DNA from: Haloarchaeobius salinus
GTDB lineage: Archaea; Halobacteriota; Halobacteria; Halobacteriales; Natrialbaceae
Length of the DNA stretch: 64,000 bases
NCBI RefSeq assembly: GCF_024464185.1
Contig: NZ_JANHAU010000002.1
Span: 310,001-374,000, forward strand
Direction of reading: 5' to 3'
Below, piece after piece: positions 1-8,446 of the stretch (the first letter of the stretch is position 1; each line of letters starts with the position of its first letter). The notes below the pieces were generated by a model. That model saw only the letters and a program-made list of their open reading frames with translations, did no database searches and was not told the DNA's origin. Both the position numbers and the translations under genes were made by a program.

Positions 1-2
1 GC

Positions 3-1433
3 GGCGGCGAGGCGGTGACGCGGACCGACGACGCCGAACCGGTCGTCGAGCCCCGGGAGAACGTGACGGTCGTCGCTACCGACTCGAACACGTGGCTCGG
101 TGATGCCCAACAGGGGCCGCGCGCGAACGCGGAGCTGATCGCCTTCGACACGGACGGGAGCGTCCTGTACTACGAGGACGACCACACGCGCTACTGGGAC
201 GTGGACCCGGTTCCGGGGACCGAGGCGACCGTGGAGTTCCTCTACGCCGACCACCTCTCGCCGTCGGAGTGCGGTGGGGAGTCAGCGTGTACCCGGAACG
301 GCATCGAGCGGGTGAACCTGACGACGGGCGAGTCGACCGACGTGTACAGCCGGGTGACGCCGGGCAAGCACTCGACGCGCTGGCACGACGGCGACCGGGT
401 GGACGGCGAGCGCTACGCCGTCGCGGACATCGCCGAGGACCGGCTGTTCGTCGCGAACACGACGACCGGGCACGTCGAGTGGGCGTGGGACGCACAGACC
501 GAGTTCGACCCGGCGAGCAGCGGCGGTCCGTACCCGGAGGACTGGACCCACGTCAACGACGTCGAGGTGCTGCCCGACGGGCGGTTCATGGCGAGTCTGC
601 GGAACCACGACCAGGTGGTGTTCGTCGACCCCGAGACGGGCATGGACGGGGAGTGGACGCTCGGGAGCGACGGCGACCACGGGACGCTGTACGAACAGCA
701 CAACCCGGACTACATCCCCGAGTCGGCGGGCGGGCCGGCGGTCGTCGTCGCGGACTCGGAGAACAGCCGCCTGGTGGAGTACCAGCGGGATGACGGCGAG
801 TGGAACCGGACGTGGAGCTGGGCGGACCAGCGACTCCAGTGGGGTCGTGACGCCGACCGGCTCCCGAACGGGCACACGCTCGTCGCGGACTCGAACGGGA
901 ACCGCGTGTTCGAGGTCGACCGCGACGGCGAGATCGTCTGGAGCGCCGACGTGGCGTTCCCGTACGAGGTCGAACGACTGGGCACGGGCGACGAGAGTAC
1001 GGGTGGCCCGAGCGCCGCGTCGGCCGACCTCGAATCGCGGACGCCCGGGGAGACGGCCGAGGGTGGGTCGCCCGGGCTGCTGACCTCGGTGTGGCTGACG
1101 ATCCGGTCGACGTTCGCGGGGCCGTACCTGAGTGCCGTGTTCTACGTCCTCCCGTACTGGATGGGGGCCGCGGAGGCGCTGGCGCTCCTCGGGTTCGTGC
1201 TCGTCGGGGCGGCGTGGGTCGTCACGGAGCTGTACTGGGCCCCCTACACGGTCACGGTGCGGTCGCCGGTCCGGCTTCGCTCGACGGGTGCCGAGGCGAT
1301 GTCGGTCGGGGCCGCCGAGGACGGCGGCGGTGACGGGACGGACACCGACGAGCCGACGACTGGCGGTACGAACGAGGGGTCGGCGGAGAGTGGCCACGAG
1401 GACGTGGACGGAACCGATCAGGAAGACACATGA
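3..1433 (+). CDS. Arylsulfotransferase (ASST)-family membrane protein, 5' end truncated by window
   Basis: The reading frame is open to the left edge, so the N-terminus is probably missing; the first in-window start codon is GTG at 15. The visible 472 residues begin with a beta-propeller-like region of repeated blades (AELIAFDTDGSVLYYEDD, HVNDVEVLPDGRFMASLRN, RLPNGHTLVADSNGNRVFEV). This is typical of the archaeal ASST/PQQ-like propeller family. Two hydrophobic segments follow near residues 370-405, then a Gly/Asp/Thr-rich acidic tail. The propeller probably lies outside the cell, anchored by the C-terminal helices. The glycosyltransferase-like gene starts 13 bases downstream, so the two are probably one operon for surface glycan modification. 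The family is clear; the substrate and true sulfotransferase activity are not shown by the sequence. Confidence 0.75.
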   Translation, partial: GGEAVTRTDDAEPVVEPRENVTVVATDSNTWLGDAQQGPRANAELIAFDTDGSVLYYEDDHTRYWDVDPVPGTEATVEFLYADHLSPSECGGESACTRNGIERVNLTTGESTDVYSRVTPGKHSTRWHDGDRVDGERYAVADIAEDRLFVANTTTGHVEWAWDAQTEFDPASSGGPYPEDWTHVNDVEVLPDGRFMASLRNHDQVVFVDPETGMDGEWTLGSDGDHGTLYEQHNPDYIPESAGGPAVVVADSENSRLVEYQRDDGEWNRTWSWADQRLQWGRDADRLPNGHTLVADSNGNRVFEVDRDGEIVWSADVAFPYEVERLGTGDESTGGPSAASADLESRTPGETAEGGSPGLLTSVWLTIRSTFAGPYLSAVFYVLPYWMGAAEALALLGFVLVGAAWVVTELYWAPYTVTVRSPVRLRSTGAEAMSVGAAEDGGGDGTDTDEPTTGGTNEGSAESGHEDVDGTDQEDT

Positions 1434-1446
1434 CCGGAGTAGACGA

Positions 1447-3201
1447 ATGACTGGGTTGGACACACCCGCGGACGGGGACGAGGAGGAACCGGCAGCCACG
1501 GAACCGGGCGGACGGGTGCCGCTCGACACCGCGCAGTCGTGGCTGGTTGCTGCCGTGGTCGCCGCGACCGTCGCCTATCTCGCGTACGTCCTGACCCACC
1601 CCTATCCAGCCTACGGGGCCGGACTGTACATGCAGATCGCCGACGAGATCACCGGGGCGGGCTTCGCGCTCCCGGAGACCATCCCGCAGTACACCGAGGA
1701 TGGCGTCCCGTTCGCCTACCCGCCGCTGCTGTTCTACGCCCTCGCCGGGCTCCGGTCGGCCGGTGCGAACGCGATAGTGGTGAGCCGGTTCGCCCCCGGA
1801 CTCTTCGTCATCCTGGCCGTCGTCCCGTACTACTTCATCGCTCGCGAACTGCTCGACTCGCGTCGCGTGGCCGGGTTCGCGACGTTCCTCTTCGCGTGTG
1901 CGCCGGCGGTTCTGCAGTGGCACCTCTCCGCCGGCGGCCTCGTTCGTGCGCCGTCGTTCCTGTTCGCGATCTGTGGGGTGTACACGGGTATCCGGACGTA
2001 CCGCGACGACCGTCGCTGGGCGGTTCCCTCGGCTGTGCTGTTCGGCCTGACGGTGCTCTCGCACCCGGTGTACACCGTGTTCTTCGGGCTCAGTCACGTG
2101 CTGTTGTTCCTCGCGTTCGACCGGACGCCGAGAGGGCTCGTCGTCGGAGCGCTCGTCGCCACCGCGGGGGCCCTCATCGCCGCACCGTGGTGGGTCATGG
2201 TCGTCTCCCGGTACGGCCCCGACGTGTTCCTGGCTGCATCGGGCACCCACAGCGGCCTGGGCGGTGGACTCGAACGCGTCCTGTTCGGGGTCCTGTTCAC
2301 CGCCAGCCTCGACATGACGCTGTACCACTTCCTGTTGATGTTCGCCGCCGGCTGGTACTTCGTGTGGAACCGTCGGTTCTTCCTGCCCGCGTGGTTCGTC
2401 ACGACCGGCTACCTCATCGGCAAGCGGCGGTTCCTGCTGGTCGCCGGCTCGATGATGGCCGCCGTCTTCGTCTACGGGTGGGTGGTCCCACGCGTCGTGG
2501 CGGCCGTCGCCGCCCGTCGTGGTGAGTGGGGCCACTCGAGACTGTGGGGAGCGGACCTCGCTCTGGACGTGGACTCGCTCGGACGCGTCGTCCCGGTGGC
2601 GACGGTCGCGGTGGTCGCTACGCTCGCGCTCACGTCGGGCGTCGTCTACGCGATGGGTCTGACCGACCCGGTCGCCACCGACCGACCGCCCCAGCCGGCG
2701 TTCATGGACGAGCAGGACCAGGAGGCGATGGACTGGATCGACGTTCACACCGGTGCCGACGAGGAGTTCGTCGTGCTCGGGGACAGCGCCGAGTGGTTCC
2801 CGCTCTTTTCCAACCGGACGCTCCTCGTCGGGCCGTGGGGGGTCGAGTGGAAGTCCTCGGAGGAGTACGGGGAGCAGATGGAGCGCTATCGGGCCGTCTC
2901 GGAGTGCGCGACGGCCACCTGCCTCACGCGGACGCTCGAGCGGACGAACGTGACCGCGGACTACGTCTACGTGCCCAACGAGAGCTACACCGTCCGTGGC
3001 GAACAGGTACGACCCTCGGAGGGGCTCCACCAGTCGCTCGTGGAGTCCCCACGGTATCAACTCTCGTTCGAGAACGACGGTGTGCTCGTGTTCCACGTCG
3101 TCGACGCCTGCAATGATGGCCGGGAGCTGACCGGGCAGGACCGCCTGACGTGTTTGCACGCCGCCCTCGACGGAGCGCCGGTGGGCGCTCTCACATCCTG
3201 A
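1447..3201 (+). CDS. Multi-pass GT-C-type glycosyltransferase-like membrane protein
   Basis: Protein of 584 residues from the ATG at 1447, chosen because it follows the upstream stop by 13 bases and removes an implausible basic N-terminal extension. A hydrophilic N-terminus of about 30 residues leads into roughly ten membrane helices. An early extracytoplasmic loop has acidic residues (GLYMQIADEITGAG) and is followed by FAYPPLLFYALAG. This layout is typical of dolichyl-phosphate-sugar dependent GT-C enzymes such as the ArnT/PMT and oligosaccharyltransferase-like families. The last 170 residues form a soluble exterior domain with four cysteines. It probably transfers a lipid-linked sugar on the outer face of the membrane, working with the upstream ASST-like protein. 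Enzyme class is inferred from topology; donor and acceptor are unknown. Confidence 0.6.
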   Translation: MTGLDTPADGDEEEPAATEPGGRVPLDTAQSWLVAAVVAATVAYLAYVLTHPYPAYGAGLYMQIADEITGAGFALPETIPQYTEDGVPFAYPPLLFYALAGLRSAGANAIVVSRFAPGLFVILAVVPYYFIARELLDSRRVAGFATFLFACAPAVLQWHLSAGGLVRAPSFLFAICGVYTGIRTYRDDRRWAVPSAVLFGLTVLSHPVYTVFFGLSHVLLFLAFDRTPRGLVVGALVATAGALIAAPWWVMVVSRYGPDVFLAASGTHSGLGGGLERVLFGVLFTASLDMTLYHFLLMFAAGWYFVWNRRFFLPAWFVTTGYLIGKRRFLLVAGSMMAAVFVYGWVVPRVVAAVAARRGEWGHSRLWGADLALDVDSLGRVVPVATVAVVATLALTSGVVYAMGLTDPVATDRPPQPAFMDEQDQEAMDWIDVHTGADEEFVVLGDSAEWFPLFSNRTLLVGPWGVEWKSSEEYGEQMERYRAVSECATATCLTRTLERTNVTADYVYVPNESYTVRGEQVRPSEGLHQSLVESPRYQLSFENDGVLVFHVVDACNDGRELTGQDRLTCLHAALDGAPVGALTS

Positions 3202-3713
3202 GCTGGTCCTTCGGCCGCGCCGAACCGGAACTGGAGCTTCGAGCGCCCATCCACTCGCTGTATCGGGATACCTCGATACCGTCGAACACCTGGCCGAGCG
3301 TCGACGCGTCGGTGAGGGGTTTCAGCAGCACGACGCGCAGCCACCGGCTCCCACGAGAGGTCGGCGGGGTGGCGAACACGTCGTCTCGCACGGGAGCGTC
3401 TCCTCCTGACGGTCGTCCGGACCGTCGTCGGGAGACGACGTCAGCGACGCATGGGAGCAGGTTCAGCTCCAGGCCGACCGCGGTTGTGAGCGGCTCGCTG
3501 TCGTTGCGACCGACGACGCAACGGGGGGTGCCCGGTCCGTACTCAGAGGCTGACCCAGTACCCCTGCGAGTTCTCGCCGATGTGTATTCCAGCGACGCGG
3601 TCCCCCACGCGTACCTCGGCGTCCATCTCGGTCGATGGGGAGCCACGCAGCGCGAGCCCGCCGATGTCGTAGCTGGCGAGCACGTCGCCAGCTCCGTCCA
3701 GCGAACGACATCA
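3191..3713 (-). pseudogene. Possible decayed gene: two coding-like pieces in different frames
   Basis: The stretch of about 560 bases between 3202 and 3762 has no intact gene. On the minus strand, a frame open from 3710 to a TGA at 3543-3545 reads like real protein (VLASYDIGGLALRG, then VRVGDRVAGIHIGENSQGYW). A second frame ending at 3191 also reads naturally near its end (WLRVVLLKPLTDASTLG, then FDGIEVSRYSEWMGARSS). Neither piece has a convincing start with promoter, and the two are out of frame with each other, which fits a frameshifted remnant. I do not recognise the family. The alternative is chance coding-like composition in high-GC DNA. Confidence 0.3.
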
Positions 3714-3762
3714 CTGCGACCGTCCGTCGGTGCTGATCGCGCCGGTCGCTGCTGGGGAGGGG

Positions 3763-4320
3763 TTACCCCCCGCCAGAGTCGACGGCTTCGAGCAGCGCCC
3801 GCGCCTCCCTGACCTTCGTGTCGATGCGGTGGCAGTGGGTCTTGACGGTGCCGAGGTCGAGGCCGAGTTCCTCGGCGATGGCCGCCTGTGACCGGCCGTC
3901 GTCGCGGAGTACCTGCACCTGTGCCTGTCGGGGGGAGAGCCCGGCGCGGACGAGCGACCCGACCGCATCGCTCGGGAGGACGAGCGCCTCGCTGCCGGGG
4001 ACGGACTCGTCCATCACGTCAGCGGCGAACGCGGCGTGGACGGCCATCGCGGCGTCGCACAGCTCGCCGGACAGGTCGAGTCGGTCGGCCAGCTGGTTCC
4101 AGACGTCCGTGCCGACGTACAGCACCGTGGCCAGTCCGTCGTCGGTGGTGTGCCAGGGCTGGTCGTACTCGTCGTCGTAGTGCTGTGTGATGGCGTCGCC
4201 GCCGTCGGCGAGGTCGTCGTGGATGGTCGCGAGCGCGTCGGCGAGGCGGTCCGGGTCGACGCCGTGGTCGCGCGCCGCGTCGTCGACGAGCGACTGCGGG
4301 AAGGGTGTCGTCGTGGGCAT
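3763..4320 (-). CDS. LuxR/sigma-70-region-4-type HTH regulator
   Basis: A 185-residue soluble acidic protein. The C-terminal 60 residues (about 125-180) form a helix-turn-helix of the LuxR/sigma-region-4 type: LSPRQAQVQVLRDDG, then SQAAIAEELGLDLGTVKTHC. The first 120 residues are probably a sensing or dimerisation domain (VLYVGTDVWNQLADRLDLSG) that I do not recognise. The gene stands alone, divergent from the HalOD1 gene at 4533. An inverted repeat GTTTAC-N7-GTAAAC lies 31-49 bases upstream of its start and could be its own operator. Function as a DNA-binding regulator is well supported; targets are unknown. Confidence 0.7.
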   Translation of the reverse strand: MPTTTPFPQSLVDDAARDHGVDPDRLADALATIHDDLADGGDAITQHYDDEYDQPWHTTDDGLATVLYVGTDVWNQLADRLDLSGELCDAAMAVHAAFAADVMDESVPGSEALVLPSDAVGSLVRAGLSPRQAQVQVLRDDGRSQAAIAEELGLDLGTVKTHCHRIDTKVREARALLEAVDSGGG

Positions 4321-4350
4321 GGGCCGGACTACGGCGTCACCAGCCTTGAG

Positions 4351-4369
4351 GTTTACGTCTATTGTAAAC
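4351..4369. promoter_or_regulatory. Inverted repeat, possible operator of the HTH gene
   Basis: GTTTAC and GTAAAC are separated by 7 bases and lie in the promoter region of the HTH gene that starts at 4320. An autoregulatory site is plausible because the product has a DNA-binding helix-turn-helix, but this is inference. Confidence 0.35.
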
Positions 4370-4501
4370 TACCGCGGTCCCCGTCGGTGTGGGGAATCGG
4401 TTCGGAATCCCCGTCGCCCCCGGTCGTCGACGGCCGCCGTGACAGGACGGGGGCGTGGGTCACATCCCCGACGGATACCACCGAGTATTGATAAACCGGG
4501 G

Positions 4502-4511
4502 CTATAAATAT
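4502..4511 (+). promoter_or_regulatory. TATA box of the HalOD1 gene
   Basis: CTATAAATAT lies about 27 bases before the ATG at 4533, the archaeal spacing for a leaderless transcript. A second TATAA-like stretch at 4521-4526 is too close to the start to drive it. Confidence 0.55.
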
Positions 4512-4532
4512 CATGCTGTATTATAAAAGAGC

Positions 4533-4829
4533 ATGGCTGCAAGCGACGATGGAACCTACCCGGAACCAGTAGCGAGAGTGGCACACGACTTCAGTATCGG
4601 AGAGTCGGTCAGCACGACAGTCGCGACCGCACTCGGCCGGGCCGCGGGGCGGGACCCGGCCAGGATCCGGCCACTGTACGACCACATCGACACGGACGCG
4701 CTCGACGCACTCGTCGCCCACGGCATCGAGAACGGCTGCGGGCACTGTGTCAGCGTCGACTTCTCGGTCGACGAGTTCGACGTCTGCGTGCGGGGCGACG
4801 GCGAGGTCTCCGTGTACGAACCCTTCTGA
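4533..4829 (+). CDS. HalOD1 output domain protein
   Basis: A 98-residue protein that is almost entirely one HalOD1 domain, an output domain found widely in haloarchaea next to or fused with signalling modules. Recognisable features are the N-terminal strand (PVARVAHDFSIGESVSTTVATALGRAAG), the middle PLYDHIDTDALDALV helix, and the C-terminal strands VSVDFSVDEFDVCVRGDGEVSVYEPF. It has an NGCGHC cysteine pair. It is a cytosolic single-domain protein with a strong TATA box and a probable leaderless transcript. The biochemical role of this family is not established. Confidence 0.85.
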   Translation: MAASDDGTYPEPVARVAHDFSIGESVSTTVATALGRAAGRDPARIRPLYDHIDTDALDALVAHGIENGCGHCVSVDFSVDEFDVCVRGDGEVSVYEPF

Positions 4830-4858
4830 TTCGACGCCACTCCCTCCAGGCGACGGAC

Positions 4859-5332
4859 TCAGGCCGCCGCGACCGCGTCCAGTAGCGCCTCGTAGTCAGG
4901 CTCGTTCGTCGGGTCGTCCGAGACCCAGGCGTAGCTGACGGTTCGCTCGCCGTCGAGCACGAACACCGCCCGGTTCGCGATGCCGTACAGCCCGAGGTCG
5001 GGGATGTCCATCTCCAGTCCGTACGCACGGATGGCCTCGCCGGCCATGTCGCTCACGAGGTCGAACTCGATGCCGTGCTCGTCGCGGAACGCGCCGAGCG
5101 AGAACGGCGAGTCCGCGCTGACGCCGAGCAGCGTCGCACCGGCCGCGGTGAACTCGTCGTGGCGTTCCTGCAGTGCGACCATCTCGTTCGTGCAGGGTGG
5201 CGTGAACGCGCCCGGGAAGAACGCGAGGACGACCGGGCCGTCGCCGAGGTGGTCGGCGAGGTCGAACGGTTCGTGGTCGCTCGTGCCGTACGTCGCGGTG
5301 AACGTCGGTGCGGTGTCGCCAGTCGAGACCAT
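4859..5332 (-). CDS. Peroxiredoxin (AhpC/TSA, 1-Cys type)
   Basis: A 157-residue thiol peroxidase. The start at 5332 gives MVSTGDTAPTF, the usual peroxiredoxin beginning; a longer start at 5377 is possible. The active-site signature is P40-G-A-F-T44-P-P-C47 with the supporting arginine near R121 (GIANRAVF). C47 is the only cysteine, so resolution must come from another thiol, as in 1-Cys/AhpE-like enzymes. It reduces hydrogen or organic peroxides in the cytosol. The gene is 86 bases downstream of the NnrS-like membrane protein on the same strand. Confidence 0.9.
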   Translation of the reverse strand: MVSTGDTAPTFTATYGTSDHEPFDLADHLGDGPVVLAFFPGAFTPPCTNEMVALQERHDEFTAAGATLLGVSADSPFSLGAFRDEHGIEFDLVSDMAGEAIRAYGLEMDIPDLGLYGIANRAVFVLDGERTVSYAWVSDDPTNEPDYEALLDAVAAA

Positions 5333-5418
5333 GTCGACAGCTCCGGTCGCCACGTCCAAGGTTGGCTGGCCGCACATGTTCGCCCCGTCCACGGCATTTT
5401 CACCGTCCTCGTCGCCCG

Positions 5419-6594
5419 TCAGCGGGTCGCGAACGCCCCCGCCAGCAGGTAGGCGTAGCCGAGGGTGCCGACGAGTGCGAGGCCGACACCGACCGACTCG
5501 ATCCACGTGGTGAGGACCGCGGCACCGACGGCCTGCACGGCGACGCCGACCGCGAGCAGCGCCATCGACGCGAGCGCGGTGCGGTCGTCACAGCCGGGCC
5601 AGCGGCCGACGTTCGGCGGGTAGAACTGGAGGGAGACGCCGACGACGGTCAGCCCGAGGAACCCGAGCAGGGTGAGCCGGCGGTGTGCCGGGACCAGCGC
5701 GCCGTCGAGGCCGGCGAACGCGAACCACGCGCCGAGTGCGACCGCGGCGACGCCACCGCCGGCACCGAGGAGCACGCCGTAGAGCGCGGTCCGGCGGTTG
5801 TCGGACCGGACGAACAGGGTCCCGACGATGGCGGCGTAGCCGACGACGGCGACGGTCTCGACGGCGGCGGCGAGGTGGAAGCCGGGACCAGCGGGCAGGG
5901 TCGCCGCGAGGAGGACGGGACCGACTGCGCCCGCGGGGAGGACGACCCACACCAGCGACTTCGGCGGTTCGGCGACGAGGAACCGGGGCAGGAGGCGCGC
6001 GCCGATGCCGAAGACGAGCAGCGTCGCCGTTCCGGTCCCGAGCAGGTGGGTCGTTCGCGGGGGGTAGCCGTCGAAGACGGGCGGGACGACCCCGGCGACC
6101 CCGAGCGTCGCGTAGCTCCCGACGAGCAGGTACGCGAGCGCGACGGGGACGACCGCGTTGGCGGCGCGGTCGACGCCGGCGCGGTGTGCGTTCGGGCCGC
6201 CCGTCCCCGTCTCCGCCCCGGTGAGGTTGTCCCGGACCGTCCACGCGAGCGTGCCGACGAAGACGACGACGCCGGCGGCCCACAGCACGGCACCGGCGGC
6301 CTCGAGCGTGTCGGGCGTGCTCCGGAGCGGTGCGAGCGCGAGGCAGGCCGTCCCGACGGCGGTGAGCGGGAGCTGGGCGATTGCGGCTCGAGGCTCGGCG
6401 AGCTCGCGGTCGAAGTACGACGGCACCAGCGAGTACGCCTTCCCGAAGACGACGTGGAGGACGAACCCGTACAGGCCCAGTGCCACCTCGGTTCCACGGG
6501 GGACGCCGACGAGCAGGCCGACCTGCCAGGCGAACAGGGCGGCGACGGCGACGCCGACGTACCGGCGCGCCCAGCGGGAGACGGTGGCGGTCAT
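5419..6594 (-). CDS. NnrS-like / haem-copper-type multi-pass membrane protein
   Basis: A 391-residue protein with about twelve transmembrane helices and almost no loops. Helix-embedded histidines occur in FVLHVVFGKAYSLVPSYF, in HLLGTGTATLLVFGIGARLLPRF, and in PAHRRLTLLGFLGL followed by SLQFYPP. This pattern resembles NnrS and distant haem-copper oxidase/NO-reductase-like proteins, in which histidines hold haem and metal. It may protect against nitric oxide or handle haem/copper in the membrane. No other respiratory genes are adjacent. The structural class is probable and the specific role is inference. Confidence 0.5.
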   Translation of the reverse strand: MTATVSRWARRYVGVAVAALFAWQVGLLVGVPRGTEVALGLYGFVLHVVFGKAYSLVPSYFDRELAEPRAAIAQLPLTAVGTACLALAPLRSTPDTLEAAGAVLWAAGVVVFVGTLAWTVRDNLTGAETGTGGPNAHRAGVDRAANAVVPVALAYLLVGSYATLGVAGVVPPVFDGYPPRTTHLLGTGTATLLVFGIGARLLPRFLVAEPPKSLVWVVLPAGAVGPVLLAATLPAGPGFHLAAAVETVAVVGYAAIVGTLFVRSDNRRTALYGVLLGAGGGVAAVALGAWFAFAGLDGALVPAHRRLTLLGFLGLTVVGVSLQFYPPNVGRWPGCDDRTALASMALLAVGVAVQAVGAAVLTTWIESVGVGLALVGTLGYAYLLAGAFATR

Positions 6595-6664
6595 GTCGGA
6601 GTGGTTCGACCGCCCACGTCAAATTCGTGGTGCCGTCTGTGTTCGTTTCTTGCCCCTGCAGAAA

Positions 6665-6714
6665 TTAGGCCTGCCTAAAATTCGAAAGCGATTTAAATTG
6701 TTAGGCGAGCCTAA
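6665..6714 (+). promoter_or_regulatory. Iron-regulated promoter: two DtxR-type palindromes flanking a TATA box
   Basis: Palindrome 1, TTAGGCCTGCCTAA, is at 6665-6678. Palindrome 2, TTAGGCGAGCCTAA, is at 6701-6714. Between them is ATTTAAAT (6691-6698), a TATA box 26 bases before the ATG at 6720, so the transcript is probably leaderless. Each operator is TTAGGC-N2-GCCTAA, the site style known for DtxR/IdeR/SirR metal-dependent repressors. Binding at both sites would block TBP/TFB access and transcription start, giving repression when iron is plentiful. Confidence 0.8.
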
Positions 6715-6719
6715 AACCC

Positions 6720-7922
6720 ATGAGCGACGACTCACATCACGACTCGACACGGCGGCGGTTCCTGCAGACGAGTGCTGGATTCACGACGGTCAGCCTGCTG
6801 GCGGGCTGTCTCGGCGGGGTGGGAACCGGCGACGGCACACCAACCGACGACCCGACGTCGACCGCGCCCACGGAGACGACGGACGACTCGACGACGGATT
6901 CAACCACCGAGGCGTCGTCCGGGGAGACCGGCCCCTACAGCGTCTCCATCGAGCCGGTCGGTTCGGTCGAGTTCGAGTCGGTGCCCGAGACGTGGGTCGC
7001 GAACAACGGCAGCTGGGCCGACATGGGCGTCGCGCTCGGCCTCGAACCGCCGAAGGCCCTGTGGCTGACGGGTCGCTACCACACGCAGTACTACGACGGC
7101 ATCGACGGCGTCTCGGTCGACAAGAGCGACATGGTGTCGCTCTACCAGAGCGGCGTCAGCAAGGAGCTGTTCTACAGCCTCGACGCCGACGTGCACGTGA
7201 TGGACCCGAACTTCCTCATGAACCGCTTCAGCGGCTGGAACGAGGAGGACGTGGCGGAGATCGAGGAGAACGTCGCGCCCCTGTTCGGCAACTGCATCTA
7301 CGCCCAGCACTACCCGTGGCACGCTGACTACCGGTACTACTCGCTGTACGAGGGCTTCGAGAAGCTCGCGCAGGTGTTCCAGCGGACCGACCGGTACGAG
7401 GCGTTCGAGGCCGTCCACGACGAGTTCCAGTCGAACCTCGCCCCCCACGTTCCCACGCAGGGCGAGCGGCCAGCGGTCGCCGTGCTCTGGGGCGTCGGCG
7501 AGGAACCCGAGCAGTTCTACCCGTACATCATCGGCGAGGGAACGGGCTTCAAGCACCTCCGCGACCTGCGGGTCCGGGACGCGCTCGCGAGCACCGACAT
7601 CCAGGACTTCCACGGGAGCCGCGCGGCCATCGACATCGAGACGCTGTTCCAGGTCGACCCCGAGGTGCTCATGCTCCGCGGGTACGAGGCGATGTCCGAG
7701 AGCGAGTTCCGGAGCACGGTCGTCGCCAGCCTCGAGGACCACCCGACCGCGAGCGCGCTCACCGCCGTCCAGAACGGCGACGTCTACCGCGCCGGCGGGC
7801 TCTACCAGGGCCCCATCACGAACATGGTGCTGACCGAGCGAACCGCCGGCCAGCTCTACGGCGTCGACGAGGAGCTGTTCGACCGGGGGCGCGTCGCCGA
7901 GATCGTCGCGGGGGAGCTCTGA
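6720..7922 (+). CDS. Iron/siderophore ABC transporter substrate-binding lipoprotein
   Basis: A 400-residue periplasmic-type binding protein. The N-terminus has a Tat motif (RRRFLQ at 11-16) and a lipobox LLAGC with lipidation at C30, then a Thr/Asp/Ser-rich linker (about 38-75) typical of haloarchaeal lipoproteins. The mature part has the two-lobed FepB/BtuF-like fold (VSIEPVGSVEFESVPETWVA; PEVLMLRGYEAMSESEF; ALTAVQNGDVYRAGGLYQGP). It should deliver an iron chelate to the permease encoded at 9412. It is paralogous to the protein at 11545. First gene of an operon with genes at 7925, 8443, 9412 and 10542; two DtxR-type operators precede it. Chelate type cannot be read from sequence. Confidence 0.85.
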   Translation: MSDDSHHDSTRRRFLQTSAGFTTVSLLAGCLGGVGTGDGTPTDDPTSTAPTETTDDSTTDSTTEASSGETGPYSVSIEPVGSVEFESVPETWVANNGSWADMGVALGLEPPKALWLTGRYHTQYYDGIDGVSVDKSDMVSLYQSGVSKELFYSLDADVHVMDPNFLMNRFSGWNEEDVAEIEENVAPLFGNCIYAQHYPWHADYRYYSLYEGFEKLAQVFQRTDRYEAFEAVHDEFQSNLAPHVPTQGERPAVAVLWGVGEEPEQFYPYIIGEGTGFKHLRDLRVRDALASTDIQDFHGSRAAIDIETLFQVDPEVLMLRGYEAMSESEFRSTVVASLEDHPTASALTAVQNGDVYRAGGLYQGPITNMVLTERTAGQLYGVDEELFDRGRVAEIVAGEL

Positions 7923-7924
7923 GG

Positions 7925-8446
7925 ATGTCCGAGTCGATGGAGCCGGTCGACGACCCGGTCCACGCGGCGGGGCGCGAGTGCGACGCGGGCCTCGTCGCGA
8001 CGCTGCGCCACGAGCGCGAGAACGTCGCACGGCTCACCCACGAGGACGGCGCGTTCGCGGTCGCCTGCCGCGAGACGGGCACCAGCCCCGAGCCCGTCGA
8101 CGGGGCGACGTTCGACACGTTCGACGCTGCCGAGCGCGCCCGCGATGCCGCCCGCCGCTATCGTGCCGTGCTCCGGACGCTCGACCCCGGCCTCGAACGG
8201 TACCAGCTCGCGGTCTGCAGTGCGGACACGGTGGACGGGAGCCTGACACGCGTCCGCCGGCGTACCGACCGGCGACGCGAGAACGGCGTCCCCGAGTCCC
8301 GCCAGACCGTGACGCTGACCGGCCAGGGCTGCGACGAGTGGCTCCGCGTCGAGAACGGTCCGGTCGTCCATCTCGCTGGCCCCGACGCCCTGCTCGACGA
8401 CGAACTGGTGACGCGACAGCTCGAATCGGGGCTGGGGTCCCGATGA
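7925..8446 (+). CDS. Conserved haloarchaeal protein in iron-uptake operon, function unknown
   Basis: A 173-residue soluble acidic protein starting 2 bases after the binding-protein gene and overlapping the next gene by 4 bases (ATGA). It has no signal peptide or membrane segment. Central features are FDTFDAAERARDAARRYRAVLRTLDPGLERYQLAV and a C-terminal part around WLRVENGPVVHLAGPDALLDDEL. I do not recognise the family. Its place between binding protein and reductase-like gene, with translational coupling, suggests a cytosolic partner in handling the imported iron compound. Confidence 0.6.
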   Translation: MSESMEPVDDPVHAAGRECDAGLVATLRHERENVARLTHEDGAFAVACRETGTSPEPVDGATFDTFDAAERARDAARRYRAVLRTLDPGLERYQLAVCSADTVDGSLTRVRRRTDRRRENGVPESRQTVTLTGQGCDEWLRVENGPVVHLAGPDALLDDELVTRQLESGLGSR

